A stretch of DNA of 64,000 bases, taken from positions 29,210 to 93,209 of the forward strand of contig NZ_PJIZ01000011.1 in NCBI RefSeq assembly GCF_021596505.1, read 5' to 3'. Under the pieces are notes generated by a model. That model was not told where the DNA came from. It did no database searches and saw only the letters and a program-made list of their open reading frames with translations. This DNA comes from Nostoc sp. CMAA1605. GTDB taxonomy: Bacteria; Cyanobacteriota; Cyanobacteriia; Cyanobacteriales; Nostocaceae. The translations under genes and the position numbers were made by a program. Below, piece by piece: positions 44,740 through 54,388 of the stretch. Every line of letters begins with the position of its first letter. Position 1 is the stretch's first letter.

Positions 44740-45618
44740 ATGTTTCTAACCAAACGGTTATTCTTAGGTGTTTTGGCATTATCTTTAATGAGTTGGACTA
44801 GTTTTCCATCCAAAAGTTTAGCCAATTCTCAACTATTTCCAAAGCCTTCACAAAAGTTTTACACTGCCAGCTTACTAAATTCTATCCTCAATCCTATTCT
44901 AAACCCTTATAAATGCTCTACCAAATTAAGAGTGATTAACGCTGCTGTTCCTACTGCGTCACCAGTTGATGTCATTGTCAACGGTAAAAAAGTTTTGGAG
45001 AATGTAGATTTTCGTCAAGCTAGTCAATATATAGATGTAATACCAGGAAATATTCACGTACTTTTTGTGCAATCTGGTACTTCTAGTACAATTGCTTCTA
45101 GAACCTTTACAGGTGCGCCTAATAGTGCTTATACAGTAGCGATCACAGGAACACTACAAGGCCCGTCAGGTCAACCATTATTTAATCAATCACCTTTTGT
45201 GATTCCAGAAGATTTAACACAGCCTAATCCTGGTAAATTTAAAGGACGTTGGTATCGCTTTTCGGAAACTAGTGCTGTTATAGATTTCCGTATTAGCAAA
45301 TCCTCTAGCCCAAATGTGGATGAAACTCGTATTACAGACCTGATACCCAAAACTGCTATTGCTTACCCAGAACTGACGGCTGGTACATATAACTTCAATC
45401 CAGTTTTACCTGACCAATTTAATCCATTGATCAATAATGCCTTCAATCCACCACTCACAGTAGAAATTGCGAATCAAGCAGTCCCGGCGGGAGTCATTTT
45501 TGATGTAATTGCTACAGGTAATGCCTTGGGTCAAACACCTAACTCACTGTTACTTACAACTGCTGTAACAACAGTAGCACCTCCTGATGCTAATGGGTGT
45601 ACTCAGATTGTGCAGTAA
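44740..45618 (+). CDS. DUF4397-domain secreted protein
   Basis: 292 aa. Signal peptide (MFLTKRLFLGVLALSLMSWT, cut near SLA). The mature protein has a DUF4397 beta-sandwich: KLRVINAAVPTASPVDVIVN, FRQASQYIDVIPGNIHVLFV, and a second similar half FRISKSSSPNVDETRITDLI. Such proteins are exported and often anchored to the cell surface; function unknown. Followed by two strong inverted repeats. Confidence 0.85.
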   Translation: MFLTKRLFLGVLALSLMSWTSFPSKSLANSQLFPKPSQKFYTASLLNSILNPILNPYKCSTKLRVINAAVPTASPVDVIVNGKKVLENVDFRQASQYIDVIPGNIHVLFVQSGTSSTIASRTFTGAPNSAYTVAITGTLQGPSGQPLFNQSPFVIPEDLTQPNPGKFKGRWYRFSETSAVIDFRISKSSSPNVDETRITDLIPKTAIAYPELTAGTYNFNPVLPDQFNPLINNAFNPPLTVEIANQAVPAGVIFDVIATGNALGQTPNSLLLTTAVTTVAPPDANGCTQIVQ

Positions 45619-45668
45619 ACAATATCAACTTAGCGAGGCATTTTCAACCATAAGAATTTTATTTTTCT

Positions 45669-45776
45669 AGGACTTACGCAACGCCGATAAGTGTAGGAAA
45701 GCAATCCCAACGTCAGATGAGATTACGTTGCGATCGCTCGTCATGACAGAGCGAGGTTATTTTTGCGTAAGTCTTG
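45669..45776. repeat. Inverted repeat element (AGGACTTACGCAA ... TTGCGTAAGTCTT)
   Basis: Inverted ends at 45669-45681 and 45763-45775 around about 80 bp of unrelated sequence; MITE-like in layout and size. Confidence 0.65.
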
Positions 45777-45793
45777 TTTTGAAAAAACCGTAT

Positions 45794-45839
45794 AACTAAT
45801 GAAGCGGGTCTAATTACATCATACCCGCTTCATTTAGTT
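45794..45839. terminator. Strong hairpin between convergent genes
   Basis: AACTAATGAAGCGGGT (45794-45809) pairs with ACCCGCTTCATTTAGTT (45823-45839) with one mismatch. It could end both the DUF4397 gene and the convergent WD40 gene. Confidence 0.7.
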
Positions 45840-45930
45840 ATTAATGAGATTGCCAACCAAGTTACTACAAGACATTAGTTCACGGAGGATACACGCGAAC
45901 CGCATCCTATTTTCCAAATCCCGTGAAAAG

Positions 45931-47373
45931 TCAGCGCGTCAAAGCCAACCGCCACAGTCTCACACCTTCATGCTCACTAGCAGCTAGAGTTTTACCATCA
46001 GGACTAAGTGCTACTTTAGTGGAAGAAAATTTGGGTGGTTTTTTCCAACTTAACAATTTTTTGCCTGTGCTAATTTGCCAAATATTTAAACCATCATTAC
46101 TTTGCTGAGGTGGAATTTGCAAACCTTCACCTTGACTAATCAATGTCTGACTATCTGGTGTGACTAACAAGGTTTGGACTGTTCCCACATTGGGAATTGT
46201 TCTCACAATCTTTTGTGTTTTCATGTCCCAGATTTGCAAATTATTGTTCTGGGCAGTAATCAGGTTTTTACCATCAGGTGTAACTGCTAATGTAGTAACA
46301 CGCTTGCCTTGATTATCACCAAAGGATTGCAGACGCTTACCTGTATTAATGTCCCAAACTTCTATCTGGTTGCTATAGGAACTATTGGCAATGACTACAG
46401 TTCTACCATCGGGAGTAATATCTATGGGATAACCAGAGTCGAGAGTTTCTAAGTTAGCAGGAATAGTACGCAGTAATTTGCCACTGCTAAGTTCCCAAAC
46501 TCCTATATCCTCTGTAGGTTCCTCTGTACTTTTTAAGCCAATGAGGGTTTTACCATCAGGAGTCAGCTTGATGTAATAACCACCATTCAACCTGTGCAGA
46601 ATATTCCCTGTTTCCAGTTCCCGAATTTGAACTTGTTGTGATGCGGCTGTAACTATAGTTTTGTCATCGGGAGTAACGGCGATCGCATCTATGCTATCAG
46701 TAAGAGGTGAATAGCCTTCTGTTTCTGACAGTCCAAGGAATGAGTGAAGTAATTTACCAGCATCTATTTGCCAAACTCTCAGATTCCCAGAATCAGCAAC
46801 GATTAATTTATTGCCATCACGGGTAAAACCTAAACAATGGATTCCTTTGTAAAATGATTCAAATTTCTGTTCATAGCCGATAATATTGCCAATATTGGGT
46901 AGAAAGTCCTGCTCCTGTCCGCTAGTCTTGATAAATTGAAAGGGCGGAGGTGCTAATGTCACATACATTGAAATCAACATTACACTGTAGGTGAAAATTA
47001 ATCCAATCAGTGTAAAACGGGGCTTGAATTGGGGAGAAAGCTTAAGTCCACAAGTTCCACCCACCACACCGCCGATAATCGAACCTGCTGGTGCTACGAC
47101 AATGAACTGCAATAATATCGACAGTCCCCCAAAAGGCCCTCCTATGTAGGTATTTGGACTAGCAAAAATAGGTATCATTGCCAGCAGCATCATCCCAATA
47201 AAAGAACCCAACATTGCAGGTATGAGGGTTTCTTTCATGCGGCGGCTAATTTTGCCCATAATTAGCCCAATCACACCACCCACAACAGCCCCAATAACTG
47301 CACTAATGAAAGTTGCATATATTAGTTTTGGCAGAATAAATGTAAAGATAAATTCAAAGTTAATCCAATTCAT
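45931..47373 (-). CDS. WD40-repeat protein with N-terminal membrane domain
   Basis: 480 aa from the ATG at 47373 (MNWINFEFIFTFILPKLIYA); the frame opens 12 codons upstream. Four or so hydrophobic helices with glycine-rich stretches (IGAVVGGVIGLIMGKISR, GSIIGGVVGGTCGLK) in the first 150 residues, then about six to seven WD40-like blades such as LTPDGKTLIGLKSTEEPTED, VTPDGKNLITAQNNNLQIWD and LSPDGKTLAASEHEGVRLW. The beta-propeller would be a protein-binding platform. No neighbour in the same direction. Confidence 0.85.
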   Translation of the reverse strand: MNWINFEFIFTFILPKLIYATFISAVIGAVVGGVIGLIMGKISRRMKETLIPAMLGSFIGMMLLAMIPIFASPNTYIGGPFGGLSILLQFIVVAPAGSIIGGVVGGTCGLKLSPQFKPRFTLIGLIFTYSVMLISMYVTLAPPPFQFIKTSGQEQDFLPNIGNIIGYEQKFESFYKGIHCLGFTRDGNKLIVADSGNLRVWQIDAGKLLHSFLGLSETEGYSPLTDSIDAIAVTPDDKTIVTAASQQVQIRELETGNILHRLNGGYYIKLTPDGKTLIGLKSTEEPTEDIGVWELSSGKLLRTIPANLETLDSGYPIDITPDGRTVVIANSSYSNQIEVWDINTGKRLQSFGDNQGKRVTTLAVTPDGKNLITAQNNNLQIWDMKTQKIVRTIPNVGTVQTLLVTPDSQTLISQGEGLQIPPQQSNDGLNIWQISTGKKLLSWKKPPKFSSTKVALSPDGKTLAASEHEGVRLWRLALTR

Positions 47374-47409
47374 ATACAGATAATCAAGATTTGCCGAAGT
47401 TATGCCCAA

Positions 47410-47775
47410 TAGGCTTTCATTTCAAAGGTTAATTAATAGCATAAGCATAAATTGGTCACGAAAATTGCTGTGTTTAGTAAATGTTTGTAGTTAGGACTTT
47501 AGTCCTGAAAGAACTATAGGGAAAAGAGACACGTATTGATTGCAGAATCATATTAACCTGCTAAAAACTCCTGTGTACTAAAGTTAATAACAGAGTGTTG
47601 ATATCAAGTTGAAAATCGAGAAATGAAAAAAGCGATCGCTCTAAATCTAAACTTTGGAGAATGAGAGCGATCGCAAATCGTTAAGATTGAATATCTCTTG
47701 TCAAATCAAAGATTTTTGTAAAAAAATTTACAGTGACAAACAAAGAAAAAAGAACAAGCGCAAAGTAAAAAAGGG
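47410..47775. other. Intergenic region with HIP1 hairpin
   Basis: Contains GTTTGTAGTTAGGACTTTAG (47482-47501), a partial relative of the internal arm of the TTAA-MITE, and an inverted repeat GCGATCGCTC (47632-47641)/GAGCGATCGC (47665-47674). The latter lies downstream of the VMAP operon and may terminate it. Confidence 0.5.
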
Positions 47776-50700
47776 CTAAAGTTTAATGTCCCGCCGGGGA
47801 ATCCTTCCAACACCGCAAACAACACGAAAACCAATAAGGTAGTCGTTGATGCTGCGCTCCGCCCCAACGTTGTCGATACGGGACGCAGAACGGCAGCTTT
47901 CAGGATCGTCGTTCCAGGAACCGCCCCGCAACACGGCAACTCCTTGTTTTTGATAAAGGTTATTATTATCATCAAACCACGCACTACCATCTTCTGGCGC
48001 ACCTGTATAGCTTCCGTGCCAGTCGTCTAAACACCATTCCATGACGTTTCCGTGCATATCGCACAGCCCAAAGGCGTTTGCTACTCCAAAACTGCCTACT
48101 TCTAATGTTAGCTCTCGATAACTTCCTTTCACTCCTGCCCCGTAACTGTAGTTAGCATTGTAGTTGGCTAATTCTGATGTAAGTGTTTCGCCAAAATGGA
48201 ATGGGGTGGTTGTTCTGGCTCTACAGGCATATTCCCATTCGGCTTCACTGGGTAGGCGGTAGCTTCTGCCTGTATGTTGGGAGAGGCGAGCGCAAAACTC
48301 AACCGCATCATACCAAGAAACTTGTTCTACAGGTCGATTTGAGCCTTTAAAACCAGATGGATCTGGGTTTAGTTCTCGCTCAACTTGGGGCAGCGCGGCT
48401 ACAGCTTGCCATTGTGCTTGAGTAATAGGATATCGCCCTATATAGAAGCTAGGAACTGTGACTTGATGTTGTGGTTTTTCTACATCACTACTTTCTAATT
48501 CATCTTCCGGCGCACCCATCAAAAATGTCCCTGCGGGAATTTCTATCATTTCCAATTCAACGCCTTCTGCTAATACCTCAGTAATGTATTCTGCTTGCCC
48601 TTGTTGATAGTTTATTATCCATTCTTCTGGGTTATTTAGCTGACGTTCTAGGGTAGCTATAGTAAACTGAATCACGCCTAAATCTAATCGCTTGCAAAGA
48701 GAATGCCCAAGTCCGCGTTCATCTTGTTGACGTATTTTAGAATCATATCCCGAACCATCCATAGAGCCACCGCCAGCAATTCTAGCAATGTCCCAAGTCT
48801 CTAATTTTCTACTCAGAATTTCTCGGTTTTCTATGGCTTCTTCGTATGTCACCAAAGTGTAGCCTGATGGGCAAGTTTCCCCACTAGCTCTTAATATTTT
48901 ATGTGCAAAAGAAGTAGACGAGTAACCTCTAAAATCTATTCTGCCTTCATGGGGATAATTCAACCATCCCTCAAATAATTTACCTTCTTGATATCGCTCC
49001 CAAAAGTCAGCATTGCCACTATTTTCTGTAAAAGTAATACTAGCAGCAGTACGATTATCTTCAAAACTCCAAGAAATTTGTTGTCCTTCTATTTGCCAGT
49101 TTTCAATTACTGTCAACCCCAACCGTGAACGAAACTTCACTTTACCTTGGGGAGAAATCGATAATAATTCTAGTCCTTCGCGCCAATTTTCATAACCAGA
49201 TTTAACTTGACAAATATATTCACCGGCAAATAATTGCAACAGTGAGTGATAATTATCTGGGTTTGGTGGTAAATCATTCGGGGCAACTTTTTCTGCAAAC
49301 TCTGCATATCTCCCACCGAGATTGCGTAATACTTCTGTTGTCACATGGGCAAATGGTAATAAATTTTCTTGTTGTTCTGCACTTAAATCTGGCAAATTTA
49401 ACAGCAGCGATGTGAAAGTTTTTAGAGATAATCCCATTTTTTCAGCGATGTATTCAGAGACTACATCTAAAACATTCTCCGTGTCTGCTAACAACATCGC
49501 TTGATTAAGTAATTTTCGGACTCCCTCCACAAAATCATATTCATAGTGCCAAGCGACAGAAACAGGATCATTTTGCTTTTTAGTAATCATGCCACTTAAA
49601 AAGACTTCTGCCACATTTATAGGTGTAGATTGCGGCAGCATAGTCTTTTGAATTAAATGCACTACAGGTAAACTCACAGGAACAGCCGCCATTAATCCTG
49701 CTAATTTTTGTGCAGTAGGTGAGGCAGTGGATAGAAAACGATCTACAATTGTTTCTGGCAATATTTCTAAAACTGGGGATGTAGTGTGCTGATTGATTTG
49801 TTCTTGCACAAATTCCATGTCTAAAATAATAGCTGGCGTTTGCGTTCTACCATAGCCTGCAATCACTTTTGCCCAGGTTTTGAGAGATATAGATTCTAGA
49901 GTGATAATCGGTAAATTTAAAGCTTGCTCTATATCTAAATCTTCCTGATAAATTAATTTAGTATTAGGTACACCAGGGTGAAAAGAACTCACCTTTACTT
50001 TATAACCTAAGCCTAATTCACTACTTAACCACAGTCTTTCCGGGAAAAGCTGCAAAATTGCAGTGGAAGATTGATGAGACCATTTTTGTAACCAATTATA
50101 AATAGTTTCTTGTTGCCAAATATTAGATACACAATCACTGACAAGTAAAATTAACCCTCGCCCATTAATATGATATAATTCTCGATAATTATATATTCTA
50201 AGATATCTTGATTTACCTTTTCTTCTACTAATTAATTGTAATTCTCCTTGCTCATTAGTTGCTAAATTCCAAACTCTGACATTAAAAAATATGCCATAGT
50301 TATCTAATATTTGAATTAACTCATTAATAGTTTCTTGCCAAATAAATGAAGACCGGTTTTCTTCTATTACTAGTTCCAAGCTTAACCAGCGTTCAGGTTG
50401 AGGTTTAGTAATAGGTAGCCAAATTTCCTGTTCAACAATTAGAGCTTCTACAATACGGTTAACGGTAGCTTCAACATCCACAATCCTGCGGGAATATGAA
50501 GCGACTTTACGCATTAAAGGACGTAAAGCTCTACTAATTTGTAGTTTGTTTGGTAAAGCTGGTGCAGTAGGGGTGGGAAAAGGTAAACCCTCTATATTTT
50601 CTTCAGTTTGAGACTTTTGATCGGATAGATTTGAAGGTGGTGTATAAATATTAATAGGCGGTTCAATAGGTTCAGCCGCTTGAATATTTGTATTGGTATT

Positions 50701-50898
50701 TTCAGGAATATTTGCAGTTTCTTTGGGATTTTGAGGTGGTTTTTCTTTGATTTGTGGATTTTCCACTCCCATGTGCAGAGCTAGCCACAGTGTATCTGCT
50801 ATATCCTCATCACTGAGTTCTAAACGTTTCTTTAAACCACTATGCTCTAAGATATTCACAAAGCGTTGCACTGCATCATAGCCAGAATTTTCACTCAT
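47776..50898 (-). CDS. SAV_2336/vWA-type protein fused to an FGE-fold domain (VMAP system effector)
   Basis: 1040 aa from the ATG at 50898 (MSENSGYDAVQRF); another ATG lies 3 codons upstream. After a short helical start and a linker comes a vWA-like region of the SAV_2336 N-terminal-related type (about 135-340: RALRPLMRKVASYSRRIVDV, PERWLSLELVIEENRSSFIW, LILLVSDCVSNIW). A middle helical part of unknown fold follows (about 350-780), and the last 260 residues are an FGE/SUMF1 fold (MIEIPAGTFLMGAPEDELES, YRLPSEAEWEYACRARTTTP, GNVMEWCLDDW). In VMAP ternary conflict systems this protein is thought to be the regulated component acted on by a MoxR ATPase. Its start overlaps the moxR stop by 8 bp. 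Confidence 0.85.
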   Translation of the reverse strand: MSENSGYDAVQRFVNILEHSGLKKRLELSDEDIADTLWLALHMGVENPQIKEKPPQNPKETANIPENTNTNIQAAEPIEPPINIYTPPSNLSDQKSQTEENIEGLPFPTPTAPALPNKLQISRALRPLMRKVASYSRRIVDVEATVNRIVEALIVEQEIWLPITKPQPERWLSLELVIEENRSSFIWQETINELIQILDNYGIFFNVRVWNLATNEQGELQLISRRKGKSRYLRIYNYRELYHINGRGLILLVSDCVSNIWQQETIYNWLQKWSHQSSTAILQLFPERLWLSSELGLGYKVKVSSFHPGVPNTKLIYQEDLDIEQALNLPIITLESISLKTWAKVIAGYGRTQTPAIILDMEFVQEQINQHTTSPVLEILPETIVDRFLSTASPTAQKLAGLMAAVPVSLPVVHLIQKTMLPQSTPINVAEVFLSGMITKKQNDPVSVAWHYEYDFVEGVRKLLNQAMLLADTENVLDVVSEYIAEKMGLSLKTFTSLLLNLPDLSAEQQENLLPFAHVTTEVLRNLGGRYAEFAEKVAPNDLPPNPDNYHSLLQLFAGEYICQVKSGYENWREGLELLSISPQGKVKFRSRLGLTVIENWQIEGQQISWSFEDNRTAASITFTENSGNADFWERYQEGKLFEGWLNYPHEGRIDFRGYSSTSFAHKILRASGETCPSGYTLVTYEEAIENREILSRKLETWDIARIAGGGSMDGSGYDSKIRQQDERGLGHSLCKRLDLGVIQFTIATLERQLNNPEEWIINYQQGQAEYITEVLAEGVELEMIEIPAGTFLMGAPEDELESSDVEKPQHQVTVPSFYIGRYPITQAQWQAVAALPQVERELNPDPSGFKGSNRPVEQVSWYDAVEFCARLSQHTGRSYRLPSEAEWEYACRARTTTPFHFGETLTSELANYNANYSYGAGVKGSYRELTLEVGSFGVANAFGLCDMHGNVMEWCLDDWHGSYTGAPEDGSAWFDDNNNLYQKQGVAVLRGGSWNDDPESCRSASRIDNVGAERSINDYLIGFRVVCGVGRIPRRDIKL

Positions 50899-51898
50899 CT
50901 TCTTCAACTTGACCTAAGTCTTGCAGCAGTTGTTTAATCAATCCATCTTTTGTATCAATGCGTCCTTTTGTCACCATAAATAGAGCATTGAGCAATTGAT
51001 CATTGGCTAGGGTTTTTGAGTTTCTTTCTTGAATAAAATTATCTACTAATGTATTCAGAGCTTCGTTTGTTAATTTTGTAGAATTATTGGGGTCGGCGAT
51101 TTCTTTACCTAAATGAGCCGCAATGATTTTGACTAATTGTGCTTTATCTGGCTCTTTCATTGTTAGCCTTAAACAACGTCGCAAAAATGGTGGTGGAAAA
51201 TCTCGCTCTCCATTACTAGTTAAGATAACTAGAGGGAATGTAGTACATATTACTCTGCCTTCGATAATTTCGTGGCTAATATCTGCGGTATATGCAGTAC
51301 GCACCTCCACTACAGGAATTTCTTTTTTGAGTCTGACTAACTCTTCAATTTCAAAACGTCCTTCCTCAAAAATATTTAATAGGTCGTTAGGTAAATCAAT
51401 ATCACTTTTATCAATTTCATCTATGAGAAGAACGCGGGGTTTTGGTGATGGGAGTAAAGCTGTTCCCAAAGGGCCTAAGGTAATGTAGTCTTCAATGCTA
51501 CTGGCTTTTGAGGAATTCTGCTGCTGTTTGACTTCCTGTAAGCGAGCGATCGCATCATAGCTGTATAATCCATCTTTGAGGGTAGTACGAGATGCGATCG
51601 GCCAATATAAAACTTCTCCTAACATCAATTCTCTAGCCACAGCATAAGCTAAAGAAGATTTACCTGTTCCTGGTTTACCAGTAATTAATAAAGGTCGTCG
51701 CAGATATAAAGCTGCGTTGATCATTTTGATTTCTTCTTCACGCGGTTGAAAAGTTTCACCTCGGACTTGGCTACGGTTTTTATTCTGGTCAATTTCTTGA
51801 CCAAAAGGCCGCCATTTGGGAGGTGCTGGTAACTCCCAGTTATCATGAGGTTCGCTATTTCCTGTAAAAATTTGCCAGTCGTTCATAAAATTGCTCAA
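50891..51898 (-). CDS. MoxR-type AAA+ ATPase (VMAP system)
   Basis: 335 aa. Walker A LLITGKPGTGKSSLAYAVA, Walker B RVLLIDEIDKSDIDLPND, sensor 1 VILTSNGERDFPPPFLRRCL and Arg finger region. Such ATPases remodel vWA proteins. It is the middle gene of a three-gene operon: VMAP (2 bp upstream), this gene, then the vWA-FGE protein (8-17 bp overlap). Tight spacing shows that the three are made together. Confidence 0.92.
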   Translation of the reverse strand: MSNFMNDWQIFTGNSEPHDNWELPAPPKWRPFGQEIDQNKNRSQVRGETFQPREEEIKMINAALYLRRPLLITGKPGTGKSSLAYAVARELMLGEVLYWPIASRTTLKDGLYSYDAIARLQEVKQQQNSSKASSIEDYITLGPLGTALLPSPKPRVLLIDEIDKSDIDLPNDLLNIFEEGRFEIEELVRLKKEIPVVEVRTAYTADISHEIIEGRVICTTFPLVILTSNGERDFPPPFLRRCLRLTMKEPDKAQLVKIIAAHLGKEIADPNNSTKLTNEALNTLVDNFIQERNSKTLANDQLLNALFMVTKGRIDTKDGLIKQLLQDLGQVEEDE

Positions 51899-51900
51899 GT

Positions 51901-53247
51901 TTAGAGTTGCTTTTGGCTTAGTAGTTGTTCTGGTGGTAATAAATCGGGGTTATCCCACAATAAGCATAGATGGGTGATATGGTTACTACCTTGGGATTTT
52001 TGATTTTTAAATTGGGACGGTAATTTTTTTAAAGATATATCATTATTTTCTGGTGTTAAAATTCTCTGGAATTCTCCGTCGATATCAGGGATTGGTTGAC
52101 GAGTCCATAAAGCCAGAGGTAGAGCCGATTTAAAGATAATTTTTCCTAATACATCTCTTTTTTCAAAGATACTAGTAATTTTAACGGCAATTATATGTTC
52201 CTGTTTAATCTGATCAAATAAAGTTTTTTGATGATCACTAGAGCCTAAAACAAAAACACTATTCGCGTAATGTTCTAATTTATCTTTAAATTGATTACCT
52301 TTTTCACGCCATTTGAAAACAGGAGGACTTTTACCTCTTAATCTATCTGAACAACGAATTACCACTTCATAATCTTCACAAATTCCTGTAGCGAAATCCT
52401 CTTCGTCCTCTTCAAATTCCTCAGTTTTCCAAGTATCAAAATCATGATTCATTAATTCAGACGGCAAGAAAAGATGAATTTGCTTTATGTTCTTATCAGC
52501 CTTAATTAAACTTTGTTGAATTAAATTAATAATGATTTGAGGCAAATTAGTTAAATTTTTGTCTGTAGATATTTCTAATTGATTATCAATCTTGAGTTGC
52601 TCACAATCAGTAAAAGATTCTCGATTATATGCTAATAAATTTTTAATTAGCCATGCTTCAACAACATAGTGATCGCCTGATGCACTAATTGCCATCATTA
52701 AACAGGGGTGAGACTGTTGTTGTCGCTGTTGTTGTTCTTGGAGCAATTGTTGAATTAATTCATGCCATTCTTGAATATGTTTTTGCCGCCATCCTTGAAA
52801 ATCTTCAGATAATGATAACTCTGTATTATTCAGATATAAATAACCGACAAATTTATCTATATAACTATAATTACCTTGTGTTGGTAAATCCAGTTCATTA
52901 ACTATTTCTGCTATATTTTGCGGATTAATTTTATTGAGTTTACGCACTTGATGCAATGATGCTTCGTAGGCATTGAAAATAGCAGTTTTTTCTTTGTCAA
53001 AGTATCCTTGCAGTATATTAATTATTCCATCTAATTTGGATTTTTTTTGATAATTGTGATACTGGCGTTCAATTACATCCAACTGTTCGCCAAGTTCATT
53101 GAGTATGCGTTTTTCTTCCTGAAGCTGTTGTTCATATTTAAATTTGTCGGCTGGTTCTGTTTCAATCACCCACGCTTTTCTAATCCTGTCAACTTTCTCC
53201 CGTTGCAGTTTGTAGTCTTCTTCTAGGGATTCTTTTTCGTCCAGCAT
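51901..53247 (-). CDS. VMAP-C domain protein (vWA-MoxR-associated protein)
   Basis: 448 aa, first gene of the operon. Residues 1-65 form a charged coiled coil (LEEDYKLQREKVDRIRKAWV, QQLQEEKRILNELGEQLDVI), then a helical adaptor-like part with VNELDLPTQGNYSYIDKFVG, a Gln-rich strand-poor linker, and a C-terminal half of VMAP-C type: QIHLFLPSELMNHDFDTWK, YEVVIRCSDRLRG and LWTRQPIPD. In such systems VMAP is thought to sense or process the invader signal. The assignment to VMAP-C is by pattern and context. Confidence 0.8.
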   Translation of the reverse strand: MLDEKESLEEDYKLQREKVDRIRKAWVIETEPADKFKYEQQLQEEKRILNELGEQLDVIERQYHNYQKKSKLDGIINILQGYFDKEKTAIFNAYEASLHQVRKLNKINPQNIAEIVNELDLPTQGNYSYIDKFVGYLYLNNTELSLSEDFQGWRQKHIQEWHELIQQLLQEQQQRQQQSHPCLMMAISASGDHYVVEAWLIKNLLAYNRESFTDCEQLKIDNQLEISTDKNLTNLPQIIINLIQQSLIKADKNIKQIHLFLPSELMNHDFDTWKTEEFEEDEEDFATGICEDYEVVIRCSDRLRGKSPPVFKWREKGNQFKDKLEHYANSVFVLGSSDHQKTLFDQIKQEHIIAVKITSIFEKRDVLGKIIFKSALPLALWTRQPIPDIDGEFQRILTPENNDISLKKLPSQFKNQKSQGSNHITHLCLLWDNPDLLPPEQLLSQKQL

Positions 53248-53504
53248 GGGCAGATTTGGGCGATTTTAGTCATTCTTGTTATAAATAATACCACTCTTTT
53301 ATTTTGTGTTAGTAAGTAGAGCTAAGGACATAATTGCATTTATTATTACCTGCTTACTGAAAAGATGAAGGCGATCGCAAATCTTCATAGCTTGATAATG
53401 ATACAAGCCAAGAAATCATAAACCGAAAAAATGCTTATCAGCTCTGCTTTTTGTCTTCAGGCATCACTCACACGCTACAATAAAACAAGCTTTTTGTTCA
53501 GGAG
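53248..53504. promoter_or_regulatory. Divergent intergenic region, VMAP operon and toxin gene
   Basis: 257 bp of AT-rich DNA between the divergent VMAP operon and the papain-fold toxin gene. It must hold both promoters. A HIP1-like site lies near 53371; no palindrome stands out. Confidence 0.4.
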
Positions 53505-53891
53505 GTGCTTTGCCTGACAGAACCTTCAGACAATAAAACCATTGCAGAACTTTACGAAGCTATTGGTAATATCGTCGTCCGATTTCCTCTGCTTCATTGC
53601 CAAGAATGCGCCAGTACACTGAAAAAATGGCTTAAACAACGTGGAGTACAAGGGAAAATTTGGCGGGTTTCGACCAGGTATGATAACGAAGATTTTATCC
53701 TTAGCGATCGCCTTGAACAGCAGGGTTGCTTTGAAAGCATTACGGAAAATGGTGTTCATGGTGATGGTGTTGAAGTCTATGGCAAAATCTTTGACAACCT
53801 TTCTCGACAAGGACTTTCACCAGAAAATTGGGTAAAAGATTTTACTTCTCTATCTAATGAATTTCAAGTGGAAGTGATTGACGAGTTTTAG
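53505..53891 (+). CDS. Papain-fold toxin domain protein
   Basis: 128 aa. Visible: IGNIVVRFPLLHCQECASTL with the candidate catalytic Cys, a middle IWRVSTRYDNEDFILSDR, and the His/Asp block NGVHGDGVEVYGKIFDNL followed by SRQGLSPENWVKDF. This matches the stand-alone papain-like toxin domains seen at the ends of polymorphic toxins. No export signal, so it acts in the cytoplasm or needs a carrier. The GTG at 53505 overlaps its own Shine-Dalgarno (GGAGG, 53501-53505), so the true start may be the CTG at 53514. The next gene, 28 bp on, is its presumed immunity protein. Confidence 0.72.
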   Translation: MLCLTEPSDNKTIAELYEAIGNIVVRFPLLHCQECASTLKKWLKQRGVQGKIWRVSTRYDNEDFILSDRLEQQGCFESITENGVHGDGVEVYGKIFDNLSRQGLSPENWVKDFTSLSNEFQVEVIDEF

Positions 53892-53919
53892 AGATGCAAT
53901 TCAATAAAGCTAATTAACA

Positions 53920-54249
53920 ATGAGTACATTATTTGAGTTACTAGAAAAAATTAAAAGCAAACCAGGACTATACCTGGGTTCAGCCTCTATTAGCAATTTG
54001 CGGATGTTTATTCAAGGTTATCGCTTTGCTCGGTCAGAAGTAGGTATTACTAATACTGAAGCCGAAAGTGATTTTTATAAAAATTTTCAACCCTGGCTGC
54101 AAAATCGCTTATCAATTCGTACAGTTAATGCTTGGGACAAAATTATTTTACTCACCTGTATTGATGAGAAGGCAGGATTTGATTATTTCTTCCAACTTCT
54201 ATCCCTCTTCTGTCACTCTCCGAAAACTTTTGCCATTTCTGAATTCTAG
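53920..54249 (+). CDS. Presumed immunity protein with C-terminus changed by a MITE
   Basis: 109 aa. MSTLFELLEKIKSKPGLYLG and LRMFIQGYRFARSEVGI are typical of an immunity-like family found next to papain-fold and other polymorphic toxins; SDFYKNFQPWLQNRLSIR continues it. The frame meets the 187-nt MITE (54202) after FDYFFQLL and then reads 15 foreign residues to a stop inside the element. Without the element and one TA copy the frame would end Leu-Leu-Ile-Arg-Lys-Leu-stop. Nearly the whole domain is kept, so it may still neutralise the toxin. Confidence 0.7.
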   Translation: MSTLFELLEKIKSKPGLYLGSASISNLRMFIQGYRFARSEVGITNTEAESDFYKNFQPWLQNRLSIRTVNAWDKIILLTCIDEKAGFDYFFQLLSLFCHSPKTFAISEF

Positions 54250-54388
54250 AGCTTTTGTATAACAGGCGTTTGCGCGATTATTTTCTAATAATAAATACAA
54301 GACCAACTTTTTTCTAATAGAATAGCTTGTATTGATTGCCTCATAGGGCTTCTAGCGATTGCCCTCCCGGAAAGTGACATAAGAGGGC
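54202..54388. mobile_element. 187-nt TA-flanked MITE, copy C
   Basis: Same length as copies A and B. Left end CCCTCTTCTGTCACTCTCC, right end reversed CCCTCTTATGTCACTTTCC, flanked by TA at 54200-54201 and 54389-54390. Inserted in the 3' end of the immunity-like gene. Confidence 0.9.

Noticed and set aside
47482..47501. Third copy of the TTAA-MITE
   Set aside because: Only the internal arm is present and the TTAAGTAG ends are missing, so it is at most a fragment.
47706..48002. Minus-strand ORF at the end of the VMAP effector
   Set aside because: Another frame of the FGE-fold C-terminus, which is clearly the coding frame.
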